A stretch of DNA of 5,187 nt from Cellulomonadaceae bacterium. GTDB lineage: Bacteria; Actinomycetota; Actinomycetes; Actinomycetales; Cellulomonadaceae. Shown one piece after another: positions 1 to 4,306 of this stretch. The stretch covers positions 1 through 5,187 of the forward strand of contig JAITCS010000090.1 of the NCBI GenBank assembly GCA_031282935.1. Reading direction: 5' to 3'. The position numbers were made by a program, and so were the translations under genes. The notes under the pieces are model-generated. The model had not been told where the DNA came from and made no database searches. It worked only from the letters and a program-made list of their open reading frames with translations. Within the stretch, counting starts at the first letter, position 1; each line of letters starts with the position of its first letter.

Positions 1-447
1 CCCATTAGAGAAAGTGACGCCCTGCCGTAAATGAAAATCATAAACCAGACGATCCTCACTCAACGTCCAAGAATCTGCCAATAATGGTGAAATAGTGCCA
101 TCTTGGCCTACTTTTACCAGCGTTTCATACACGTTATTAAGTAGTAATTGCGGAATTGCCGCCCCGGCCGTGGTGGTGAAATCCAAATTGACTGGCTCCG
201 CGCCTACCACAATCGTAACGTCGCGCCGCTCAGTGTCCCCGGTGGCGCCAGCAGAGGTTGGCGCCCCTGGCTGCGTCGGCGTCGTCGGCCCAACCGGCGC
301 CCCTGGCCCCACCGGCGCCCCTGGCCCTACCGGCGCCTGCGGCCCCGTCGCTGTCTGCCCGGCTGTGCAAGCGCCCAAAAGCATGGCCGCAACCACCAAA
401 AAAACCGCGTAAAAAGCCCGCCGCCGCTGCGACCGGAGAAATCCCAT
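1..447 (-). CDS. ABC transporter substrate-binding lipoprotein, family 5 (peptide/nickel type), N-terminal part
   Basis: This is the first 149 residues of an extracellular solute-binding protein; the 3' end lies beyond the left edge. Residues 1-27 form a lipoprotein signal peptide: basic SQRRR start, hydrophobic FYAVFLVVAAMLL core, lipobox LGAC with the lipid-anchored Cys at 27. Residues about 35-70 are a Gly/Pro/Ala/Val linker with a repeated APVGPG unit. From about residue 77 the family-5 (DppA/OppA/NikA-like) start is clear: VTIVVGAEPVNLDF, then LLNNVYETLVKV, then ISPLLADSWTLSED and VYDFHLRQGVTFSNG. By family, it would bind an oligopeptide, nickel or a glycoside outside the membrane and deliver it to a permease pair; the substrate cannot be told from this part. 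The ATG is fixed by an in-frame TAG four codons upstream. There is no convincing Shine-Dalgarno sequence. Codon use turns AT-rich toward the left edge. It is divergent from the carbonic anhydrase gene with 115 bp between. Confidence 0.88.
   Translation of the reverse strand, partial: MGFLRSQRRRAFYAVFLVVAAMLLGACTAGQTATGPQAPVGPGAPVGPGAPVGPTTPTQPGAPTSAGATGDTERRDVTIVVGAEPVNLDFTTTAGAAIPQLLLNNVYETLVKVGQDGTISPLLADSWTLSEDRLVYDFHLRQGVTFSNG
293..346. repeat. 18-bp tandem repeat (3 copies) inside the lipoprotein linker
   Basis: Three head-to-tail copies of an 18-bp unit start at 293, 311 and 329. The first two (accggcgcccctggccc plus one variable base) are nearly identical and the third is diverged in the middle. 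On the minus strand each unit encodes the six-residue APVGPG/APVGPQ motif of the lipoprotein linker, so copy-number change would alter linker length without shifting the frame. Confidence 0.8.
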
Positions 448-528
448 ACCGCAACCCTACCGACCCTTGGGCGCAATCCAGCCCGAATGGCGCCTGCCAC
501 GCCGCGCTCGAATCTGGCCGGGCCACCT

Positions 529-556
529 TTGCCTTTAGCGAAGTAGCTGCTAACCT
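529..556 (+). promoter_or_regulatory. Possible promoter of the gamma-carbonic anhydrase gene
   Basis: TTGCCT at 529-534 and TAACCT at 551-556 are separated by 16 bp and fit a weak sigma-70 type promoter (the -10 keeps only the TAnnnT core). The -10 ends six bases before the ATG at 563, so transcription would begin at or beside the start codon and give a leaderless mRNA, consistent with the lack of a ribosome binding site. Weak matches; inference only. Confidence 0.3.
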
Positions 557-562
557 GCCCTC

Positions 563-1099
563 ATGCCTCACCTCATCCCCATCAGCGGCCACACCCCGCA
601 AATCCATCCCTCCGCGTGGGTGGCGCCGAACGCCACCCTGGTCGGGAACGTGTGCGTTGAGGCGGACGCCTCCGTGTTTTACGGCGCGGTTTTGCGCGGC
701 GACATTGAAGCGATCGTGGTGGGCGCGGGCTCCAACCTGCAAGACAACGTTGTGGTGCACACCGACACCGGCGCCCCGGCGCTGATCGGGCGCGGCGTGG
801 GCGTGGGGCACGGGGCGATAATCCACGGGGCCACCATCGGTGACGGCGCTTTGATCGGGATGGGGGCGACCCTGCTGAGCCGGTCGGTTATCGGCGCGGG
901 CGCTTTCGTCGCGGCGGGCGCCCTGGTGCTTGAGGGCCAAAACATCAGCCCTGGGCACCTGGCCGCCGGAGTGCCCGCGCGGGATCGCGGCGAACTCGAC
1001 GCCCCCACCCGAGAGCGCGTGGCGCGCAACGCCATCGAATACCAAGATCTGAAAGAGCAACACCGGGCCGCGCTCGCTCCTACGCAGGGCGAACACTAA
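563..1099 (+). CDS. Gamma-class carbonic anhydrase-like protein (YrdA/PaaY type, left-handed beta-helix)
   Basis: A complete 178-residue protein built of hexapeptide repeats (residues about 10-130) with a C-terminal helix, the size of the YrdA/PaaY/CaiE group. The zinc site of gamma carbonic anhydrases is complete: His66 in NVVVHT, and His83 and His88 in VGHGAIIH, with the family's five-residue spacing between the last two. Arg45 and Asp47 (VLRGD) and Gln60 match the conserved structural and active-site residues. The acidic loop of the archaeal Cam enzyme is missing, as in most bacterial homologues, many of which show little or no hydratase activity, so the function is carbonic anhydrase-like rather than proven. 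It would act in the cytoplasm as a trimer with zinc (or iron) at subunit interfaces. The ATG is forced by an in-frame TAA at 551-553 just upstream; no Shine-Dalgarno sequence is seen. GC-rich and intact. Confidence 0.92.
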   Translation: MPHLIPISGHTPQIHPSAWVAPNATLVGNVCVEADASVFYGAVLRGDIEAIVVGAGSNLQDNVVVHTDTGAPALIGRGVGVGHGAIIHGATIGDGALIGMGATLLSRSVIGAGAFVAAGALVLEGQNISPGHLAAGVPARDRGELDAPTRERVARNAIEYQDLKEQHRAALAPTQGEH

Positions 1100-1183
1100 G
1101 GGGGAATACATAAGCGGCGCTGACGTGGGATTATATCCAATCACATTATCAAAGTAGGAATTCAGGTAGGCACTTGGTGGCCA

Positions 1184-1419
1184 CTATAAGTCGTATGGCA
1201 ACAGCCTAAAGGTGCTGATGTGATTTGGTCGAACCGTCCTAAAATGCCGGTCGTTCAGCGTTGCCACATCTTGGATTCGCAGCCGCTCAGCGATTGCGAC
1301 ACCAGGGATAATGATTCCCCTTGGTATGATTCGAGAAATGTCTTTGCGAGATGGTTTTCTGGGTCTCTTGCGTTCATGGCCGCATAGATCAGGCCAGTAT
1401 CAAAGGCCGCCTCGTCTAA
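1184..1419 (-). pseudogene. Remnant of a VapC-like PIN-domain ribonuclease toxin
   Basis: Two pieces of a PIN domain lie in different minus-strand frames. The first, from 1419 down to about 1318, reads FDTGLIYAAMNARDPENH followed by LAKTFLES: the usual PIN N-terminus, with the first metal-binding Asp in DTG. The second, from about 1318 down to the TAG at 1184-1186, reads VAIAERLRI, then DVATLNDRHFR, then FRLLPYDL, the usual PIN C-terminus (A-x-AERL...TL-x-DRHF...LLP). About 50-60 residues of the normal ~130-residue domain are missing at the junction and the frame changes there, so an internal deletion is likely. The usual Asp in the TLD motif reads Asn here. No start codon is evident: the first frame is preceded directly by TGA at 1420-1422. 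Intact members cleave RNA and are neutralised by a VapB partner. Not expected to be functional. Confidence 0.65.
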
Positions 1420-1620
1420 TCACCGGACGCTATTCCGGACGGATTCAGCAATGCAGAAGTCGTGATTTTTAGCCAGGTCGCTCGGCCCGCTGCCCAAATC
1501 AAAGAAGGCAAACCGCGAGGACCGTTTCCCCACATTGGGTTCCGCGAGTAGGCGGTGGAATTCGGCACGCCAGGCTGCATCCTCGTCATCTTGGCGCGAT
1601 TCAACCGGAGCCCCCATCAT
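1420..1620 (-). pseudogene. Unidentified small ORF directly upstream of the PIN remnant
   Basis: A 66-residue reading frame (MMGAPVESRQDDEDAAWRAE...) ends at TGA 1420-1422, exactly where the PIN remnant begins and in the same frame. Position and size would suit a VapB-like antitoxin, and reading across the stop gives SVR-stop-LDEAAF, which resembles the beta strand of a ribbon-helix-helix antitoxin. The body of the ORF, however, shows no domain I recognise, and an overlapping frame (1416-1604) is open over the same stretch. No ribosome binding site was found. I regard it as probable debris of the same toxin-antitoxin locus; it could equally be a chance ORF. Confidence 0.25.
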
Positions 1621-1700
1621 ACCCCAACAACACCAAAGTCCATAGCGACCGAACAGACACGGTACCCCAAATCAAAAGTCACCAGCCCGCAGTAGAACAA

Positions 1701-2101
1701 GTGGCATCGAATTATCAAGCGCTGTCACTCGTTGGTATCCCTATTGCACCGCTTTGGCGTTCTGCAGGCTTTTGGCAATTCTGACATCTTTGCGATGATT
1801 TCGGAAATGCCGTAAGTGATTCAACCGAGGAATGGGGAATGGAATACCAAGAGTCCGATGAATTATTTACACCAGCAATGTATGACCTGGTAGCACAAGT
1901 GAGATTTAGTGCATGGAATTTGGACGGAAGCATTGTTTATCGTTTCGGCGAATTACGGTTATCTATCTCCAACACACCAGAACACGGATTACTTGTCAAT
2001 TCCGCAGAGTTAGTAATGGAAGACGCGGACTAATTTGGGCTGATTCCAATGCCTACGATTTTCAGCTTTGGAGCATAGCAGCAAACCAGTCCGAATCCTA
2101 G
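1701..2101 (+). pseudogene. Unidentified gene broken by an in-frame TGA and a frameshift
   Basis: From GTG 1701 one frame reads MASNYQALSLVGIPIAPLW, then RSAGFWQF, a TGA at 1782-1784, and continues in the same frame with HLCDDFGNAVSDSTEEWG and MEYQESDELFTPAMYDLVAQ to TAA 2031-2033. Just before that stop, a shift to another frame gives LIWADSNAYDFQLWSIAANQ and ends at TAG 2099-2101. The tryptophan-, tyrosine- and acid-rich composition is steady across all three pieces, which argues for one former protein of about 130 residues. I do not recognise the family; small, acidic, aromatic-rich proteins of this kind include contact-toxin immunity proteins, but nothing here proves that. The longest undamaged piece starts at ATG 1839 and gives 64 residues. 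The GTG start is a guess, as the frame stays open further upstream and no ribosome binding site stands out. Confidence 0.4.
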
Positions 2102-2148
2102 AACGCAGCCCTAGACAAGTGCTGGAACCTTTAGCCAGGCTACTCTAC

Positions 2149-2403
2149 TCATGCGAAATGCTCAATCAGCACCTTGGAATCAACACCGGTCATTTTGCTT
2201 ATTTCTGCAAAAGACATACCGTGACCTCGTGCATACATAACTGCATCGTCCATGTCTTTTCTAGCAATATCCATACCTGCAATTGCACTTAACAAAACAA
2301 CATCCGGGGGCTCTTTTCCAGGTTCATAAGATACTGCCTTCTCAGAGTCCCAATTCTCAAAACGCTCTATTAATGCTGGAATGTCAGTAGTTGTATACTT
2401 CAT
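2149..2403 (-). CDS. Small helix-turn-helix protein, probable antitoxin or partner of the upstream toxin-like gene
   Basis: An intact 84-residue protein. Residues 1-45 are acidic with no recognisable fold. Residues 54-83 read AVMYARGHGMSFAEISKMTG and onward to VLIEHFA, the pattern of a short helix-turn-helix found at the C-terminus of many small actinobacterial proteins (A-x-x-AR-x-x-G-x-S-x-x-EI-x-x-x-x-GVS-x-x-x-x-x-x-F). Its ATG overlaps the stop of the preceding gene as ATGA, so the two are translationally coupled, with toxin-like gene first and HTH gene second. It has the best ribosome binding site in the window after xylA. By its place it is probably the regulator or antitoxin of the pair; this is inferred from context, not shown by a family signature. 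Its codon use is AT-rich and unlike the flanking xylose genes, which suggests acquisition by transfer. Confidence 0.75.
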   Translation of the reverse strand: MKYTTTDIPALIERFENWDSEKAVSYEPGKEPPDVVLLSAIAGMDIARKDMDDAVMYARGHGMSFAEISKMTGVDSKVLIEHFA

Positions 2404-2724
2404 CGTAATCTCCTTTTCTTGGTTTTTCCTTTACTGCTCGATGCTCCAATTATTTGATCCATTGAATCGGAGATTCTTTGTGAGGGTGGCCTCAATGAAT
2501 GTATAATCGTATTAACACCATTTGATTTCCGCAACTCCCACCTCCATTCTTCGCCCTGCAAAGTTAAATCCGCTGTACATTGTGATGCCATCAGATTGCC
2601 TCTCAACATTGAGGTAGTTACGAATAACGTGGCGAATATCTTCTTCTGAGTATCCACGCTTAAACGCATCGTCAGTAATGTCAAGTTTAGCAACGGAATC
2701 AGCCCAGAAATCCGAATAAACCAT
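2400..2724 (-). pseudogene. Toxin-like gene with a single-base frameshift (first gene of a toxin/antitoxin-like pair)
   Basis: From ATG 2724 the frame reads MVYSDFWADSVAKLDITDDA, then AFKRGYSEEDIRHVI, then DGITMYSGFNFAGRRMEVGV and AEIKWC, stopping at 2512-2514. The next frame carries on with NGVNTIIHSLRPPSQRIS and a Lys/Arg-rich tail to TGA 2400-2402. Dropping one A from the AAA at 2521-2523 joins them as VAEI-NGVNTIIHSL and gives a product of about 107 residues. The order of motifs (basic residue-G-x-SEEDI-x-H, a D-x-x-TM-x-x-G strand, GR-x-xEVGV, then IIH-x-xxP) is that of small actinobacterial toxin-like proteins of the BrnT/DUF4258 kind, presumed RNases; that assignment is by memory of the pattern. 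The 3' end overlaps the HTH gene by four bases. The frame stays open upstream to 2922, but that part reads into the intergenic repeat and is unlikely to be coding. The start ATG lacks a clear ribosome binding site. Confidence 0.6.
2410..2417 (-). promoter_or_regulatory. Ribosome binding site of the HTH gene
   Basis: On the minus strand AAAAGGAG lies six bases upstream of the ATG at 2403. It sits inside the last codons of the toxin-like gene and supports this start and the coupled two-gene operon. Confidence 0.75.
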
Positions 2725-2896
2725 TCCGATAAAAATATGAGGAAAAACATTAAGTATCGGAGCGGAAATAAGTACACTTTTCAACAATTTAATTCCGTTG
2801 ATTACCTTTGGAATAAGGTTGCTTATGGCGGATTTTGTGCCGACCTGAATGCGGTGTCTTTTGTCGTTCGAACACCAAGATGGGCCAGCAAATACT

Positions 2897-2940
2897 GTGG
2901 TGGTTTCGACAGGCTCAACCACCGGGGTGGCTCAACCACC
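2897..2940. repeat. Actinobacterial-type intergenic repeat with two stem-loops
   Basis: GGTGGTT (2899-2905) and AACCACC (2917-2923) form a 7-bp stem with an 11-base loop. GGTGG (2926-2930) and CCACC (2936-2940) form a second 5-bp stem with loop ctcaa. The 11-mer gctcaaccacc occurs twice (2913-2923 and 2930-2940). The core 'tttcgacaggctcaaccacc' is, as I recall, a widespread intergenic repeat in actinobacterial genomes. It lies 11 bases beyond the stop codon of the ROK gene, so its stems could end or protect that transcript, but there is no U tract. Confidence 0.6.
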
Positions 2941-2950
2941 AGAGGGGGCG

Positions 2951-4153
2951 CTAGCACCAGGGCGTCGGATTCGCTATCAAATCGCGCACGGCTGTCCGGG
3001 CGCCCCCGATGGCAGCCGGGAATGGCCCGATCTCGGAGGGCCGCATGTCGTAAGAAGTGTAGGGTGCGGACAACACCCGCGATGCGATTTGCGCGGACAA
3101 ATCGTCGCTCATGTAAGGCAAAAGCGGGGCGAAATCGCCCCCGAATACCACGGTGGGCAAGTCCATCACGTTTATGAGGTCGCACAGAACCGCCCCGATG
3201 GCTTTGCTGGCCCCGTTGAGAGCAGCGTAAGCCTGCCCGCTGCCTGCGTCCAGCAGCTCGCACAACTCGGTGATGGGCGCTTTGGTGGGCAACCCGGCCG
3301 CAGCCATTAGGGCGGCCTTGCCTGCGATGGTTTCCAGGCAGCCGTTGGCCCCACAACCGCACAGCGGCCCGGAGGGGTCAACGATGACGTGTCCCACCTC
3401 GCCGCTCCAACCGTGCTCGCCCCCGAACAATTCGCCGTTAACCACGATGGCCCCACCGATGCCGAGGTCGCCAGCGAGGTAGATGAACGAGTCGGACTCC
3501 CCGGAATCAACTTCTGCTAAAGCCGCTAATTTCGCGTCGTTGGCTATTTTGCAAGTTATGCCGGGTAATTGAAATAATTCGCTTATATTTACTTCTGACC
3601 AGCCTAAGTTTGGAGCTACTCGTAATATCCCTAATTCGGCATCTACCAAACCCGGCAGTGCGAGGTTTGCGCCCACAATTCTGAGGCCCAAATCCTCGGC
3701 CCGCTCAATCAGGTTTCCGGCTAGTTCCCGCAACTGCCCCAGCACCGCCTCGGGCTGGCTGGCGCGAAAGTCACCTTGGATCTGCATTGTTTGGATGGTT
3801 TCGCCGGTCAAATCAACCAGCGCTGCCGCAAGATAATCCACGTCCACCGCTAATCCGAGCCCCACCAGCGTGCGAGCTGCGGGTACTAACGGCACGGCAG
3901 GGCGCCCGGCCCCACCGGAGGCGATGGGCGGCAACTCGGCGAGGATTCCAGCCAGCATCAGCCGATCTACCAGCGTAGATACCGTGGCCCTGGTGAGGCC
4001 GGTGACCGCAGCCACTTCCGCGCGGGACAGCGGATCGGACGCGTTTGCCACAGCGTAGGCGACTAAAGCTAGGTTTTGGGCGCGCAAAGTTTGCTGCCGC
4101 GCTGCCCCGATGGCCGAGCTAAGCCGACTTGGGAGGTGTGGTTGAAGGGTCAC
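2951..4153 (-). CDS. ROK-family transcriptional repressor, probable xylose regulator (XylR-like)
   Basis: A complete 400-residue protein, the normal length of ROK repressors. Residues about 24-90 are a winged helix-turn-helix: LSRAEVAAVTGLTRATVSTL is the recognition unit and GGAGRPAVPL the wing. Residues about 95-390 are the ROK sugar-binding fold. Asn205-Asp206 (IANDAKLAAL) match the kinase catalytic-base motif, GELFGGEHGWSGEVGH holds the sugar-binding E-x-GH (Glu252, His255), and the zinc site is complete as His255, Cys265, Cys267 and Cys272 (H-x9-C-x-C-x4-C, reading CGCGANGCLE). The N-terminal phosphate loop (DxGxT) reads DVDY, so it should not be a kinase. It is divergent from xylA, the usual arrangement for a xylose-responsive repressor; the inducer is inferred from that. 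The start is GTG with no Shine-Dalgarno sequence but a good promoter eight bases away. Codons for residues about 165-215 are notably AT-rich. Confidence 0.9.
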   Translation of the reverse strand: MTLQPHLPSRLSSAIGAARQQTLRAQNLALVAYAVANASDPLSRAEVAAVTGLTRATVSTLVDRLMLAGILAELPPIASGGAGRPAVPLVPAARTLVGLGLAVDVDYLAAALVDLTGETIQTMQIQGDFRASQPEAVLGQLRELAGNLIERAEDLGLRIVGANLALPGLVDAELGILRVAPNLGWSEVNISELFQLPGITCKIANDAKLAALAEVDSGESDSFIYLAGDLGIGGAIVVNGELFGGEHGWSGEVGHVIVDPSGPLCGCGANGCLETIAGKAALMAAAGLPTKAPITELCELLDAGSGQAYAALNGASKAIGAVLCDLINVMDLPTVVFGGDFAPLLPYMSDDLSAQIASRVLSAPYTSYDMRPSEIGPFPAAIGGARTAVRDLIANPTPWC

Positions 4154-4160
4154 ACGTTTG

Positions 4161-4190
4161 ACTATACCGCGAACCGTAGCTATAGTTCAA
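4161..4190 (-). promoter_or_regulatory. Promoter of the ROK repressor gene, giving a probably leaderless mRNA
   Basis: On the minus strand TTGAAC (4190-4185) and TATAGT (4166-4161) are 18 bp apart, good matches to sigma-70 consensus boxes. The -10 ends seven bases before the GTG start at 4153, where transcription would normally begin, so the mRNA would start at or next to the start codon. The same bases form an inverted repeat, ACTATA 4161-4166 and TATAGT 4181-4186, which could also be a binding site for autoregulation. Confidence 0.6.
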
Positions 4191-4200
4191 CCGCTAAACA

Positions 4201-4248
4201 AAATCATTTAGTGAATGTCTAAAACCACATTCATATTCATAATGATTT
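4201..4248. promoter_or_regulatory. Nested palindrome, candidate operator of the ROK repressor
   Basis: Outer arms AAATCATT (4201-4208) and AATGATTT (4241-4248) are perfect 8-bp inverted repeats. Inside them TGAATGT (4212-4218) and ACATTCA (4227-4233) are perfect 7-bp inverted repeats with an 8-bp spacer. A third, TTTAG (4207-4211) and CTAAA (4219-4223), overlaps the left part. ROK repressors bind AT-rich palindromes of about this size, and this one lies between the two divergent promoters, directly upstream of the proposed xylA -35. That the ROK protein binds here is inferred. Confidence 0.6.
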
Positions 4249-4252
4249 ACCC

Positions 4253-4281
4253 TTAGCAAAAACAAGAGTCCTATTTACAAT
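4253..4281 (+). promoter_or_regulatory. Probable xylA promoter
   Basis: TTAGCA (4253-4258) and TACAAT (4276-4281) are separated by 17 bp, close to sigma-70 consensus. The transcript would start near 4288, leaving about 20 bases of leader that contain the ribosome binding site. An alternative -10, CATAAT at 4238-4243, lies inside the palindrome but has no good -35. Confidence 0.5.
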
Positions 4282-4291
4282 TCGAAATCAA

Positions 4292-4297
4292 AGAGGA
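4292..4297 (+). promoter_or_regulatory. Ribosome binding site of xylA
   Basis: AGAGGA lies nine bases before the GTG at 4307 and decides that start. Confidence 0.65.
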
Positions 4298-4306
4298 TAA
4301 GTTAGC

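Larger units (their letters stand above)
1100..2896. other. AT-richer decayed accessory region
   Basis: Between the stop of the carbonic anhydrase gene and the repeat at 2897 the sequence is visibly poorer in GC than both flanks, most strongly from about 2150 to 2880. It contains one intact small gene (2149-2403) and several broken ones. In 1100-1183, 1621-1700, 2102-2148 and 2725-2896 I see no supportable gene. No tRNA, integrase, transposase or flanking direct repeat was seen, so how the island arrived is unknown. Confidence 0.6.

Noticed and set aside
95..412. Plus-strand frame encoding a collagen-like GPTGAPGPTGAP stretch
   Set aside because: It is the reverse strand of the lipoprotein linker, whose own frame has a signal peptide, lipobox and family-5 domain.
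230..1144. 304-residue open frame on the minus strand
   Set aside because: It is antisense to the well-supported carbonic anhydrase gene and overlaps the lipoprotein gene start; its Arg/Gly/His/Ala-rich sequence with no domain is typical of a shadow frame in GC-rich DNA.
1420..2033. Alternative genetic code with TGA as an amino acid, because two frames continue after an in-frame TGA
   Set aside because: The intact genes need no recoding, the HTH gene and the repaired toxin end in TGA, and frameshifts occur beside these TGAs, so ordinary decay explains them.
2400..2777. 125-residue minus-strand frame with a hydrophobic N-terminus (YLMFFLIFLSEWFIRIS), possible membrane protein
   Set aside because: Its first two thirds overlap the better-supported toxin frame; only the part after about 2523 is likely to be real coding sequence, as the continuation of the frameshifted toxin. 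The hydrophobic part is a product of AT-rich DNA.
2725..2922. N-terminal extension of the toxin-like frame beginning MVEPVETT
   Set aside because: It begins inside the intergenic repeat, and VEPVETT is simply the translation of that repeat.
1100..2950. Insertion sequence or integrative element covering the AT-rich island
   Set aside because: No transposase, integrase, terminal inverted repeats or flanking target duplication could be found.
2823..3362. 179-residue minus-strand frame rich in Arg and Gly
   Set aside because: Out-of-frame shadow of the ROK gene's 3' end that runs through the intergenic repeat.
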